43,135 nucleotides of DNA from Silene noctiflora (GCA_009801015.1 VHZZ01007952.1:4956-48090); one strand, 5' to 3'; positions 1-11,236 are shown, numbered from the stretch's first letter. Made by a program: numbers and translations. The notes: a model not told the origin generated them from the letters alone.

Positions 1-491
1 GTCAATGGCACATTGTTTAGATCAAAGAATTCCTCAACTACTTGTTTCACCACTAATGACCTTAGGGAATAAAGTAACCTTTGATCCTTGTGTAAGTCGC
101 TGAGTTTAGGATGGAGTGGGCTTGAATGAGGTTTTAGTAAACCTTCTTTAACCCATGAATGAACTGTTCCTACGGAAACACCACAGTTCTCTGAAACTCT
201 TATCATTGTATCCCTCAATGATTTATCAAGCGACTTTATATGCTAAATGTTTGGTAGGATCCGTTTCCTATTTTTGTTACATATCCTCCCACTCTTTACA
301 TCTAATTTTTTACCTACTAACCTTGGTTTTTTGGCTAGTCTCCATATGTTAGAAATGCTTCTATCGCTCAATGTATACCTTGCAGCTACCTCTTTGATCG
401 TGCCACGAGAAAGCTTACCGTCCTTCGACTTTTGAAGCAAGTGTATGGCGATTTCAGTCCTCAGTTCTTCTGTCATGCATTTGAAGCCCAT
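1..491 (-). pseudogene. Mariner-like transposase, N-terminal part, broken
   Basis: The reverse strand from the ATG at 491 encodes 82 residues resembling the N-terminal DNA-binding region of plant mariner-like (Tc1/mariner) transposases, with a stretch such as 'SKDGKLSRGTIKEVAARY' and 'RSISNIW', a helix-turn-helix. Translation stops at TAG (positions 243-245). The same frame then continues to the window edge with the second helix-turn-helix expected of the family ('SVGTVHSWVKEGLL'). One in-frame stop therefore breaks an otherwise well-preserved reading frame. The catalytic DDE/D region would lie left of position 1 and is not visible. It is probably a decayed autonomous element; an active relative elsewhere in the genome cannot be excluded. 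Confidence 0.8.
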
Positions 492-932
492 TGTTGTAAT
501 TTAATCCTTAGATTTTTTTCTGTTCTGATTGTCTGTGTAATTTTTCTAGAAAAATTCCTTGTAATAATTCTGGTTTAGTTGTTTTATTTTTGTTTAATTC
601 NGTCTGAATGAGAGGAAATTGTAATTTTTGGTGGGGAAATGATGTATATCAGGTACCATGCACACTGTTTTATAGCCCACTTAGTTGGAAAATGTGAGAT
701 GGAAATGACAAAATTTGGGGGGAAAATACAAATGGGAAAGTTTGGCGGGGTTTTTAAAAGGTTGAACCTTTTGGNGGGAAAAATTAGTGCTTAATTAGTA
801 CTGTAATCCCTCTCATTATCAGATTCAATAAAGCACAAAGCACACTTACAAATGTACTTCTTTCATTATTTTAATCTCACCTTAATACTTGTGCAAAACT
901 CTAACTGGTAGAGTGGAGTTGAATGGAGGAAG
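1..932 (-). mobile_element. Mariner-like element, 5' end and leader
   Basis: This is the element carrying the broken transposase, running off the left edge. Its outer end is placed at 932 because the minus strand there starts with a Stowaway/mariner-type terminus ('CTTCCTCCATTCAACTCC') next to a TA at 933-934, the target duplication of this superfamily. Positions 492-932 would be its AT-rich 5' untranslated leader; nothing else is visible in it. The other terminus is outside the window, so the boundary is inferred from one end only. Confidence 0.5.
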
Positions 933-934
933 TA

Positions 935-1379
935 TGTTTTACATATTATTATTTTAGTGTTAAACATCACTATAAAATTGATACAAATTTCTTAAAAAAT
1001 GTCATTTTTAAGAGTACAAAGTATTGGATTTAAACTGTAAACGAGTTTAACGGACCCGCCCACGGGTTTTTCTTATTGTTCATACCCGCCCAATTAGCTT
1101 GGCGGGCTAGGCTTGAGCCGCCCTCTTAATTTTTCGGGTAAAAAATATTTGTCCAAGTCCGCTAAAAAATCGGGCCGGGCGGGACGAGCCAAATGGACGG
1201 GACGAGCCAAATGGACGGGACGACAATAACTCTTTTTGTGTTATAACAGCTATAATTCTTTTCTCCTCTATTGACAATAACTATAAATAATCACATCATT
1301 TTTCTTTGGTAGATTATGTCTCAAAAATGAAGATAAATGTTAAATGTTAGTTAAAAATATTAAAAATATCGATATAAAA
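935..1379. other. Intergenic, no gene; short 18-bp tandem repeat
   Basis: No coding sequence is visible. A GC-rich patch (about 1040-1220) of 'gggcgggac' type interrupts AT-rich DNA. It ends in about two and a half copies of an 18-bp unit (gacgggacgagccaaatg) at roughly 1179-1223. The origin is unknown. Confidence 0.5.
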
Positions 1380-1702
1380 TCAGCCTAATAAAATATAGTT
1401 TTCTTATTATAATTTGTCTTCACAAGTAGCCATGTTTGTATTATTGTATGTCAACCATAATGATTAAATTATGAATTTATGTCAAAACTGTACTTTGATT
1501 AGTCCTACAATTTATGTCAACCATAATGATTAAATTATGAATTACCAAGATTATGAAGAATAAGTAAGGATTATGAGATTATCTATATATGGTCTGTTTC
1601 ATATGATCTCGTCACCTACTTCGTGTACATAAAAGTAATAATACAACAAAGAATAAAGCATAGTTTTAACTTTTAATATATGGCTAGTATTTTGAAGCAT
1701 GT

Positions 1703-1870
1703 ATGACGGAGCCAGGAATTGATCTCAGCGGGACGAAAATTCTCAGCGGGAATAAATGAAGAATGGTTTAAAGGAAACTCGAAAAAGTTAGAAAATTTTA
1801 ACAAAAAAACTTTGAAATTTTCGATCGTCGCTAGGTGGAGCTAGAGGGGTTAGCAAGGGCCCTCGCCCAC
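1703..1870 (+). mobile_element. Degenerate hAT-type MITE (same family as 33981-34137)
   Basis: The start 'acggagccaggaattgatc' and interior ('ggtttaaaggaaactcgaaa', 'agaaaattttaac') are clearly related to the well-bounded MITE at 33981-34137. The right end is decayed and no target duplication can be read. The matching place in duplication copy B (about 9955) lacks it, so it inserted after the duplication or was lost there. Confidence 0.55.
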
Positions 1871-2277
1871 CAGACGATTGAGATTTTTGAAGTTTTTAGC
1901 TAAATTTTAGGTTACTACAAGGCACAACCGCACAAGCAAAACGATGATAATGCGTCTGGACGGCTATCTTCATCTCTCGATACTTTTTTCATATGCTTTT
2001 ATTCGTCTTTTTCTTAGTAGATAGATTGCGTCATGCCTTCACGTTATACTACGTATCAATTATTTAATGTGCATGTCTCATCGAGGAGTAACACTATTCG
2101 TCACAAGTTGAAACGGATAATGTCTCTCTCATAATATCACAAGTTGGAGGGCAAGTGGAGTGTTCTATTAATTCACACTTGATTTGTCACTTGCATATTG
2201 TAAGCGGGACACTATCCATCTTCACCTTATGACGGATAATCTCCGTTTTCAATGATAATTTGTGTTATTTAATAATA

Positions 2278-2494
2278 CTCACTCTTTTCCGGTCATTTGT
2301 TTTTCTTTTATTTTTGAATAAAAACTAAGAAAAAAAGGAGGTCAATTATTAGAAGACAAGTAGACCAAATTGAGTGCGTGTGAACTATAGAGGATCAAAT
2401 TACCCATCAAATATATTTCTAAAATAGATTGTAAACAATTAACTAAGACAACGCCTAAAATATAATAGGTAAACACATGATCGGGACGAAGGGA
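2278..2494 (+). mobile_element. Stowaway-like MITE with doubled right terminus
   Basis: The left end 'cttttccggtcatttgttt' and right end 'ggtaaacacatgatcggga' are the inverted termini typical of Stowaway (mariner-derived) MITEs. A second copy of the right terminus ('gtaaacaattaactaagac') lies about 45 bp inside. It is absent from copy B of the flanking duplication. Boundaries are approximate. Confidence 0.6.
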
Positions 2495-2510
2495 TTATAT
2501 CAATTATTAA

Positions 2511-2808
2511 GGCCTCGTTTGGTTGCCCCCATAAAAATGGGTGAATTGGAAAATCCCATAATTTGAAAAATGGAAGATGTTTGGTTACTCCAAATCATGG
2601 GATTTTCTTTTTTCCATGAATTTTCAACTCCTCCATTATGAAGGAGTTTAATTACCCAGCCCTTTTTAGGTAATTGGAAACTCCTGTGTTAATTCAATTG
2701 CAGGATGTGAACCAAACGCGTTTTGGGCAATTCACATGAATTGGTCAATTCATGTGTTTTGGAAAATCATGGGAAACTAATTCATGCATGACAACCAAGC
2801 GAGGCCTT
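2511..2808. mobile_element. MITE with 'aaggcctcgtttggttg' inverted termini
   Basis: The left end 'taaggcctcgtttggttg' is matched in inverse by the right end 'caaccaagcgaggcctta'. The interior is AT-rich and repeats 'catgggattttc'-type motifs in both orientations. The length and termini suggest a hAT or PIF/Harbinger MITE. I could not read a clean target duplication, so the superfamily is open. It is absent from the matching interval of copy B. Confidence 0.65.
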
Positions 2809-3020
2809 AGATTGTTTAAAATGGATATATCTTTCTTAAACTTAAAGTTCAAACGTGTCAAATATAACAGCAGATGAGACAAGGGCATAATGTGTAATTG
2901 GGATGTTATTTGACCCTTTTTCAATCTTAAAATGGGGTTTTAAGAGAGACCAACAAATTAGTTTTAGATGACTAGATTTATTATTTAGGGAACTAGGTCA
3001 ACGTATTGCTAATATAGTAG

Positions 3021-3556
3021 AAACTAGCTTAAACCCATGCAAAATTGCACCGAAATATATAAAACCATTTAAAAATTTGACTTATAAATTTATTGCAAAT
3101 TAATATTTTCTTCATTGATTTAAAATTTTTAATTTGGAAAATATCTAGAGCATTAATATCGATTCTTTTGTACCTAACTTTATTGTATTTTAACTCAATC
3201 ATTTCGGCGGTCATTATAACTTTAACGATAATCTACATAGTATAAAAGCTAAGTCATTTGAAGAGTTTCTATTGGTTCCTACTTTTAAGGGATTAATTTT
3301 TTTTTCTTTTTTTTTTTTTGTAGGGTTCCCCACTTCCTTTGGTTGATTTAATTTGTCTATTGATTGAATAGTTGCTGCATTTTATTTTGAGCAAATATTT
3401 ATAATATATTTTGTAACTTTATTAGAGATATACACTAATGTTATTTACAAATAATTTTTCTTCTATTTGTAATTTGATTAGATGATTTATATATTTTTAG
3501 TCAAAATTATTGATATTCAATACCGTGCAATTTTTACACGGGTTTAAAACTAGTTC
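3021..3556. mobile_element. Non-autonomous TIR element, about 535 bp
   Basis: The left end 'aaactagcttaaacccatgc' followed by 'aaaattgcac' pairs in inverse with the right end 'acgggtttaaaactagtt' preceded by 'gtgcaattttt'. This gives imperfect terminal inverted repeats of about 34 bp around an AT-rich core without coding capacity. It starts exactly where similarity between the two flanking duplication copies stops, consistent with insertion at that point. The superfamily is unresolved. Confidence 0.5.
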
Positions 3557-3902
3557 TTGTATAAAACTGTTTTAAACAAGTATTATTATAAAACTGGAAT
3601 AAAGTATTCTCTCAAAATGAAAAGTAGAACAATAAAAATGAAATAGAGGAAATTACAGTATTTTATTTTAAAACCGTTTTGACCATGACTAGCTTGACCC
3701 CAAACCGATGCTTAAACCCAAACACGATTCGCCGACCCATTTTATGTTTCTATACATAAGCTACACTGCTATAGTACCGGGTAATCTGTCCAATCCTCGA
3801 TTTACCAATAAAAACCAAAGGCTTTATACAAATTTCTAATACACTAAATACATTCTTGTCAATTTTGCAAGACCATATACGAGATCAATAAGACCAATAA
3901 TT
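3557..3902. other. P450 3' flank, no further gene
   Basis: AT-rich DNA between the TIR element and the P450 stop codon, presumably the 3' untranslated region and downstream flank of that gene. I see no other coding sequence or recognisable repeat. Confidence 0.4.
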
Positions 3903-6900
3903 CTATATTTGTCGAACAATAAGAGGCACCCCTGAACCCGGTCTNAATGAGAAAAAATAAGTCGGACAATGAACATAAGATGGTGAAATCTCAAACGAAA
4001 ATTTACGAAGAATTGAGGACATAACAATTTTGTACTCCATAAATGCATAATTTCTACCAATGCACATCCTTCCACCAAAACCAAATGGCAAATATCCCAT
4101 CTTGTGCTTTGAACCACCGTATATGTCGCCGTTGAACCTCTCCGGCTTGAACTCATTGACGTCGTCTCCCCAAAGGGCTCGGTCGTGGTGCATCCCGACA
4201 ACATCAATCCATATATTGGTGCCATTAGGGATTGTAACATTTCCTACTTGAATATCACCTCTTGTTTGTCTTTGTGCATTTGGTGATGATGGATATAATC
4301 TTAATACCTCGTTTAAAACCCATCCCATCTACATTATAACAAACAAATCTCGATAAGTTCATAATCACTCACATAATAAAATATAATTGATACATTCCTA
4401 TACTACAAATTTTATTTTATCACTCACATAATAAAATATAATTGATACATTGCTATACTACAAATTTTATTTTTTCACAAAGTTTCATATCGAGCTGGTT
4501 CAGAATAGCATAATTAAATCCCAACAAAACTAAACACGACATAGCATGAATAAAACGGTCACTCTTAAATCTTAATATAAGCATCGGTTTTTCCCAAATA
4601 TTTTTTATTCTTATTTATCAAGACTTTTGAATTTTTTATTTTTTGTGTAGATCATTCAGTTTAGTCCGGATTCAAGCGGGATAAGAGAATTAGAGCGTAA
4701 AACTCTTTTTTTATATATTTTAGCACTGTTGTATTTTTAGGGATCGAACACAAAACATCTGATTAAGGTAGAATAATTATTTATTAGTTGATGTAACTCA
4801 TGTAAGTGTTCGTGAATTTTGGACGGTTTATTTAAGTGGTGAATTTAATAAAGTTAGGACATAAGAGTCGTACGTGTACGGCTGTCAAGATTAAAATTGG
4901 TCTTTGTTGACCATTTTTGGTGGTTGTTGCTATTTCTGGTCATATCTTTGTCATTTTGACCTTAATAATTCCTCCTTTGACCTTTTTTGGTCTTACGTAC
5001 ATTTTTTTTCTTATTATAATATTATTATTACCTAATTAAATAGTACAAATCTGAAATTTTAGTTATTTTAAACAATATCCAAAGAATGTCAATTGAAGAT
5101 TGACTAGTTATAATATTTCGTAAATTAGTGAATATTTATTAGTAAAAAATTATGAAAATAATATTACTGAAATTGTTATGAAAGAACTTTTAGATTAGCT
5201 TACATTTTATGATTTTTTTCTAATATGTATTTTGAGAAATATTGAATAAAAAAACAGTTGTTTCGAAAAGAAAATAAAAAGTGATTAATTACTCCGTATT
5301 TGAAAGACTTAGGTTCGACAATAATTATTATTAGAAGATAGATGACGCATGTGAAAATGTGACCAAACAAAATTATTATTTTGCTTAATTATGGCCCTAC
5401 TTTCTCCTTTTAGTAAGTAATAATCCCTATACATTATGTATTTATGTTAAGTTGGTACTTGGTTATAGACTTTTCTTGATGTAAAATGAGTTAACCCATA
5501 AATCAAAGCATCAAACTATTAAGTATGATGATTGAAGAAACAACTAAGAAATGTTTGATCAAAAATCAACAAAAGTAAAACATAATCATGTGTATAAGGG
5601 TGAAGTTTGTTACCAGTCATTCGTTTATCTTTATTTTTGGCACAATGATATGACCAAGGAAATAAGAGGAATGAGTCATTTATGGTTATTATTATCGAAT
5701 GACAAGTGGATAATAATAGATTTCGAATATCAAATAACACATTAAAAACATTTCTAAAATACAGAAAGATAAACAAATAAACGAGACATCAAAAAATGAA
5801 ATAAGTAAACAAATAATCAGAACAAGAAATTACCTTCTTGAGTCCAACAAGCATGGTGAAATCAATCTCATTTTTCTCTCCAATAACCTCATTGATTTCT
5901 TGCCTTAATTCATCTTGCCAATTTGGGTACATTGCCAATAACATTAATGTCCATGTCATTGCTAATGCAACAGTCTCATGCCCACCAAAGAAAAATGTCT
6001 TGCATTCATCAATTAATTCTCTATTGGACAAATTCTTCACAAATTGTCCATCAACATGATCTCCACCCTCTAATAATAACCCTAATAAATCATGTTGTGG
6101 TTCAACTCCAATAATCTTTCTTCTAGCATTTATAATTGTTAATAAAATATCATCAATTTCTTGTCCAAGTCTTTTTGCTTCTAGGGTTTCCTTCATGCAC
6201 ATAATGTGACCTAATGGCACCCCAACATACCGAGTATGCTTGAATAGGCTAATTTGCATTGCTCTTAATTTCTCGAATAATATGTTTCCGGCTTCATTAT
6301 CGATTCCAAAATTAGTTCTAGCGATAATCTTCCCCGCTAGTGTGGAGGTTTCTCTCTCAATGTCGAGTTCTATCTTGTTGGAATTGGAAAGGAGACTACT
6401 CCAGCTGTCGATCATCTTGTTAGTTGATTCCACCATCGAATTTGCCATGCCCTAGAGTTCAAAATGAATCGATTTGTTATTTCATTATTACTTTATTATT
6501 ACTAACATTTGATTTCTCATGAAATTGTCTTATATTCGCGATATATCTCAATAAATGAGCCTCATATAGGTGGATGGGATGACATAGTATTTAATCTGTT
6601 TTATACTGATATGTCCATCTTAAGAAAGATCAACTATATAATTGATAAAAACGGAATTATTGTATATAAATACCTTCAAATTCGCGGAGGAAAAAGCCGG
6701 AGTGATGATGTGCCTATGACGAACCCAAGTAGAACCCTCAATCATATTAAGACCATATTCCCCAAACATGGGAATTCTATCAATTTTGAAGGCATTAGGT
6801 TTTCCCCAATTCTTGGCCACCACACATCCTGACATTTGCTTTAGAAATTCTGGGTCTGCTACGTATAAGAATGGCTCTACTCCCATCCAGTAAACGAAAA

Positions 6901-7906
6901 CTTTCCCTGCAGATTATATATTAGATCGAATTGTTAATATATCAGACGATCTCAAATCAAACTAATAAATATTTTCAGTCGCAAAATGTTGACTGCATGT
7001 GAAATGGTGATACTGAGACTCATATTGGATACAAGTTTCGATAAGTTAGTAATTAATATACGAAATAATAGTATGTTGAACAAAGTTATACTTTGGACAG
7101 TTCACAATTATCAAGTTTAAAAATTACGCTAAAACCTTTGAAACTTAAATATATCTCATTCTCAAACCATTTTGTTGCAAAAAAGAAAATTGCGCAGAAT
7201 TAATGGGAATCCATTGGCAAAGCCATGATTCCTAATTAGATAAGGGGACAATAAATTACAGCGAGATTATAAAGAAAACTCAAAAAGTCCAAAAATTATC
7301 TGAAGTTTCACAATTTTCAATTTTCAGCAGTCAGCTCCCAGCTAGCCTCCTTTCGCTCCACTACTGCTATAATCAAGCAACCTATTCAACTAGTGAAACT
7401 TCATAGTATTGATCATTCATGGACCTATTCTTGTATTCAAATGTCCAACTATTGAATTTCAAATTAGGACTCGAAATCGATATAAAATTACAACTATCAA
7501 TGTTAAAAGTAGTACGTACTACATTTTATTCAGGTTAAATACCGTATTTAATTAGTACGTTTTTCTTGGTTTTCATCAAATGGAAAAAAACCATGCATGC
7601 ATGCATGCATGAAAATAAAAAAAAAAACTTACCATGCAACTTTTTCCAACGAGCAAAATATGGAAGAGACGATGAATGAATATCATGAGAAATAAATTCC
7701 GACGACATTCTCGACAAAGCTTTGCTTTCAATTATCATCTTCTTCATATCACCAAGATTTCCCAATGGAAAACTTGGATTCGGACCGTCGAATCCATTTT
7801 TTCTAAGCTTTTTATACACTCGAATTGGTGCAAAATAAAAAACATGTACCAATTTCCATAATAAAATGAACAAAATTCCTAACACAAATTGGAATAATGT
7901 GCTCAT
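3903..7906 (-). CDS. Cytochrome P450, CYP72 clan (cytokinin hydroxylase-like)
   Basis: Four exons on the minus strand (7906-7633, 6906-6674, 6451-5834, 4328-3903) join in frame with GT-AG introns to 516 residues, a normal length for an ER-anchored plant P450 mono-oxygenase. Visible features are an N-terminal membrane anchor (about residues 5-25), the hinge 'NPSFPLGNLGD', an I-helix oxygen-binding 'GGHET' (about 325-329), the K-helix ExxR 'EVLR' (382-385), 'PERF' (437-440) and the haem loop 'FGFGGRMCIG' with the Cys ligand near 464. All key residues are present, so the gene looks functional. One N base leaves one residue near the C-terminus undefined. The sequence resembles the CYP709/CYP714/CYP735 part of the CYP72 clan, whose members oxidise cytokinins, gibberellins or other small isoprenoids. 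Subfamily and substrate are not determined. Intron 3 (4329-5833) carries a SINE and a decayed MITE. Confidence 0.92.
4365..4474 (+). repeat. 55-bp tandem duplication in P450 intron 3
   Basis: Two adjacent copies of a 55-bp AT-rich unit starting 'tcactcacataataaaata' (4365 and 4420) differ by only a few bases, just inside the acceptor side of intron 3. Probably replication slippage; no function is implied. Confidence 0.85.
4638..4812 (-). mobile_element. SINE, tRNA-related, minus strand
   Basis: This sequence is homologous to the better preserved SINE at 10507-10681. On the minus strand it ends in 'ctacacaaaaaataaaaa', an A-rich tail. Short direct repeats 'tgaatttt' (4628-4635 and 4813-4820) flank it, consistent with a target duplication. 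It lies in intron 3 of the P450 gene, in the same orientation as the gene. Confidence 0.65.
5600..5820. mobile_element. Decayed Stowaway-like MITE in P450 intron 3
   Basis: The left end 'agtcattcgtttatcttta' and right end 'gataaacaaataaacgagac' are inverted relatives of the Stowaway termini elsewhere here. A second right-end-like motif ('gtaaacaaataatcag') follows, as in the elements at 2278 and 39105. Boundaries are approximate; the last copy of the terminus sits close to the exon 3 donor. Confidence 0.5.
7212..7366 (+). mobile_element. Degenerate hAT-type MITE in P450 intron 1
   Basis: The left end 'cattggcaaagccatgattc' and right end 'cgctccactactg' are diverged forms of the termini of the family at 8276 and 33981. 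The flanking octamers share only their last four bases (aatc), so the target duplication has largely decayed. Confidence 0.5.
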
Positions 7907-8036
7907 TTCAATTTCAATAGCTACAAAAAATTTTAATCAATTATTTATATTTATTTATTTTAGCTTGCTGACGAGGTTTCTCTCTCTAGTTCTTGGTGAA
8001 TATTTGAGTATAATAAAAAATGAAGAGGGAAAAGGG

Positions 8037-8044
8037 TATTTATA
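8037..8044 (-). promoter_or_regulatory. Likely TATA box of the P450 gene
   Basis: On the minus strand this reads TATAAATA, about 130 bp upstream of the P450 start codon, a sensible distance for a plant promoter with a short leader. It is assigned by motif and position only. Confidence 0.55.
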
Positions 8045-8275
8045 GAAGAATTGTAAAGAGTTGTAAGAGAATGAATGGAGTTTCGTTGTTGTGTGTGGTT
8101 GGTATGAATACGGGAAAGGTCATACTACCTAAATCTATATCCACGAAAATTTTGACTTTTTGAATTTTGTACGTATCGTCGTTGAAACTTTAAAATATAT
8201 ATGGACCTAAATTTCCCAAATATTAATATGTGTCATCATGGGTTTACAACTAATTAGGTTTTAATCTTAGTTTAT

Positions 8276-8446
8276 CAGTAGCGGATTTAGGGAGTAGCAG
8301 GGGCGCTCATCCCTGCTGAAAGATGAAAATCTCGCATGTTCTGATTAAAAAATTTTATTTTTTTTCTTATGATATTACTTGTTATCTAGCCCTCCCTGAA
8401 ATTTTCCGCTTCTCCGTCCTAACTGCAAATCCTCGCTCCGCCACTG
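8276..8446 (+). mobile_element. hAT-type MITE, 171 bp
   Basis: The left terminus 'cagtagcggatttaggg' is inverted at the right end 'cctcgctccgccactg'. The flanking octamers tagtttat (8268-8275) and tagctcat (8447-8454) match at six of eight positions, as expected of an aged 8-bp hAT target duplication. It lies in the upstream region of the P450 gene and has no coding capacity. Confidence 0.75.
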
Positions 8447-8454
8447 TAGCTCAT

Positions 8455-9626
8455 TTTACCTATATGTACGAGTGTACGATGAGTTTTTACGCATGCGATT
8501 ATTCTTATTTGTGATGAAATGGTACTTGTAACACTTTACAATTACCTTTCTTTTCTGCCATTGCCTAAATCAATTGCGAGTCATCACAAACTCATAACGC
8601 ATCAAAAATGAAAATTTGCGTGTTACACAACCCAAGTCGTTTCATTGCAGTACAGATGTACTGTAAAATGTACATTTTAATTTGTACCTCCCTTCTTAAT
8701 ATCAGTTCAATTGTGAGAATCGATTGTAACTAAGATTAGATTTCTCTAAATTGAAATAATATGTTCTTTTTTCTAGTGAGTGGATAAATTTCTCATAAAA
8801 AGGAATAACTGAATTACGTCCTTGGTTCTTACAACTAAACATCCGATGTTGAAATTTTGGACCCTTTCCCAACCCGAGTAAGGTCACGGGTCTAGCCCTC
8901 TTGTACCGGGGTCAATGTTGCGTTGATCTAAGGAGCGGGTTGGACCAATCCGTGCAATCCGATGTCGAAATATGACAACATCCGGATTCGAATACAACAA
9001 GATCTGATCCAATTAAACATGTTGCATTCCTAGTAGGACTAACATGCACACCGTCTCCGATTAACTATTAAGCGGACCATTCATGCATGCAAAATAAAAA
9101 TTACTATCATCTACAAATTCGATATTTATGGAGTATTATTAAATTTTTTGGTCATTAGTTTACTATTGATGGATCAATTTATATTATCATCTAATAATCT
9201 ACCCGGTTATACTTTCGACTAGACTTTTGTTTAACTTCTTTATAGAGTTATTGAACTACTCCGTATTATGCCAAGTTATTGACTTATCATTAAAGTCAGT
9301 TCAATAACTTCGTAAAAGAAAAAAAATCAGTAAGTTTCAATATAACTCAAAAACTTTACATAAAAGAAGCTCAATCATTGCTAACTTAATTTACATAAAA
9401 GATAACTAGAAATAATAATAACTAGAAATATCACAACATTTTTCTTAGCTAATTACAATTGATTGTGCCTTCTAGATTTCGCGCCTTAGACTATGCCTTC
9501 TAAACTTCGAGCCTACCACTCTCTAAAAAGGGTGGCTGGCCTAGTGTACATGATTTGCAGGCTATCACATATACACGTGGATATACCCAATGCACATCAA
9601 ATTAAAGATTGCTACTGCAAATTAAG
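8455..9626. other. Intergenic, no gene recognised
   Basis: AT-rich DNA without a credible coding region. A small imperfect foldback ('gagttattgaact' near 9246 against 'agttcaataact' near 9297) is the only structure I noticed. A GC-richer patch near 8870-9060 is unidentified. Confidence 0.4.
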
Positions 9627-10395
9627 TCAGCCTAATAAAATATAGTTTTTTTTATTACTATAATAATTAGTCTTCACAAGCCATGCATGTTTGTATGTCA
9701 ACCACAATGATTAAATTATGTGAAATTTAGGTCAAAACTATACTTTGATTAGTCCTACAATATAAGTCAAAATGTTGTTCCCTATCTAATTAACCAAGAT
9801 TATAAACAAGATTATAAGAATTAAAGTAAGAATTAGATGTTAGCTATGGTCTGTTTCATACGGTTTCGTTGCCTAATTCGTGTACAAGAAAGTAATACAA
9901 CAAAAATAAAGCATAATTTTAAAATGACTAGCTAGAATTTCAAAGTATGTAAATTGTGACGGACTCAAATGTAATCATTTTAGTGACAAAATGTGATTAT
10001 TATTTAATAGGTAACATTTTGGGAATGATTATTTATTTTTTATCTTAAGTGGTTATATTTGGTGCCGTCACAATTTGTTTTGTAATCGTTACAAGAGATC
10101 GGAGACCTAACGGTTTGAGGTATGTATGTATATAGTATTTGACTACGCGTTTGGATTTGAGGTTATTATAAGGCATGAGCAAAACGATGATAAAGTATTT
10201 GGACGGCTAGATCTCTCTATACTTTTTTTTTCATCTTTTGATTGTTCGTCTTTTTCTTGGTAGATAGATTGCGTCATCGCCGTCATGCATTCACGTTATA
10301 CTACGTATCAATTATTTAACGTATCAATTATTTTTGGATAACTTAATTTAATATTTTGGGAACTAGGTCAACGTATGGCTAATATAGAAGAAATG
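9627..10395 (+). repeat. Segmental duplication copy B (matches 1380-3024)
   Basis: This is the compact copy of the segment described at 1380-3024, without the MITEs that interrupt copy A. It lies on the promoter side of the P450, whereas copy A lies on its 3' side. The arrangement fits a tandem duplication whose second P450 was lost or lies outside the window. Confidence 0.8.
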
Positions 10396-10506
10396 GTTAT
10401 ATGACACTTAAATTTGTAAAATAATTTATGTGGTGTTTGATAAATAGTAGATTGTAAAAAAATTGTATATTTGGGATTTTTAGCATATTTGACCAATTAA
10501 TATGTT

Positions 10507-10681
10507 TTTTGTTTTTGGTGTAAACCATCCGGTTTAATCCGAATTCGAGCCAGTTAGGACCACTAGGGCGGTAAAGCTCTCCCCCGTGAGTTTCAACACT
10601 GCTGCTTTCCTAGGGCTCGAGCACGAGACTTCTAGTTAAACTAGAACAACTTCTTGTTAGTTGATCTAAGTGCTCATGGGT
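10507..10681 (-). mobile_element. SINE with 15-bp target site duplication
   Basis: The element lies between perfect 15-bp direct repeats 'accaattaatatgtt' (10492-10506 and 10682-10696). Read on the minus strand it has a tRNA-like B-box region ('gtgctcgagccct') and ends in an A-rich tail ('caccaaaaacaaaaaa'). Relatives are at 4638-4812 and about 32500-32660. SINEs are non-coding, transcribed by RNA polymerase III and moved by LINE enzymes. The intact duplication makes this call firm. Confidence 0.85.
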
Positions 10682-11044
10682 ACCAATTAATATGTTGTTA
10701 GCAATATTGGTAAACATCCACTACTACAAATTTAGGCAATAACAACACCCCATTAACAACGCATATTGACGAATTAAATGTAATACCGTTGTTAATCAGG
10801 TTAGTATATTTTTGCGCAATTCTGTGAAAAGTAATAACAAGGTTATTACTTCAAAACCGTTGTTATTATTAATAACAACGGTTTTCATTTTAGAACCGTT
10901 GTTAATAGTTGAAAGGGAGATCAACGGTTATTCCTTTAAAACCCTACTTGTTCTTANTTTTAACANCGGTTTATTTGNATAGAACCGTTGTTATTACTTA
11001 TAACAACGGTTATGGAAAGAAGAACTGTTGTCAATACTAAAAAC

Positions 11045-11236
11045 AAAAACAAACACCACAATACCACGCAAACACAAACACAAACACAGACACTCTCCCT
11101 TGCCGTCATCGGTTGTCGTCGTCGTCGTCTCTTTCTCATTATCTCTGTCATTGTCTGTCATTGTCGTATGTTGTCGTCGTCTGTCATTGTCGTCGCCGTC
11201 GTCGTCTCTTTATCATTATCTCTGTCTCTTTATCAG
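11045..11236 (+). other. CT-rich leader exon candidate inside the CACTA element
   Basis: This low-complexity stretch (cacaaa and tcgtcg runs) lies directly inside the left subterminal repeats and ends in a good splice donor ('tatcag/gtatat' at 11236/11237). The matching acceptor would be 'ttcttagcag' ending at 11960, three bases before the ATG of the F-box-like ORF. It reads as the untranslated first exon of that gene. The ORFs here are artefacts of the repeat. Confidence 0.45.

Larger units (their letters stand above)
1380..3024 (+). repeat. Segmental duplication copy A (matches 9627-10395)
   Basis: Long collinear blocks match 9627-10395 in the same orientation: 'cagcctaataaaatatag' at 1381 and 9628, 'tttgattagtcctacaat' near 1495 and 9744, 'gcaaaacgatgataa' near 1936 and 10183, the stretch ending 'cgtatcaattattta' near 2050 and 10300, and 'ggaactaggtcaacgtat' near 2988 and 10360. 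Copy A is longer because it acquired about 900 bp between roughly 2080 and 2965, including two MITEs, and a hAT-like insertion near 1706. The P450 gene lies between the copies, so the duplicated unit was about 8.2 kb and may once have included a second P450. Confidence 0.8.
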
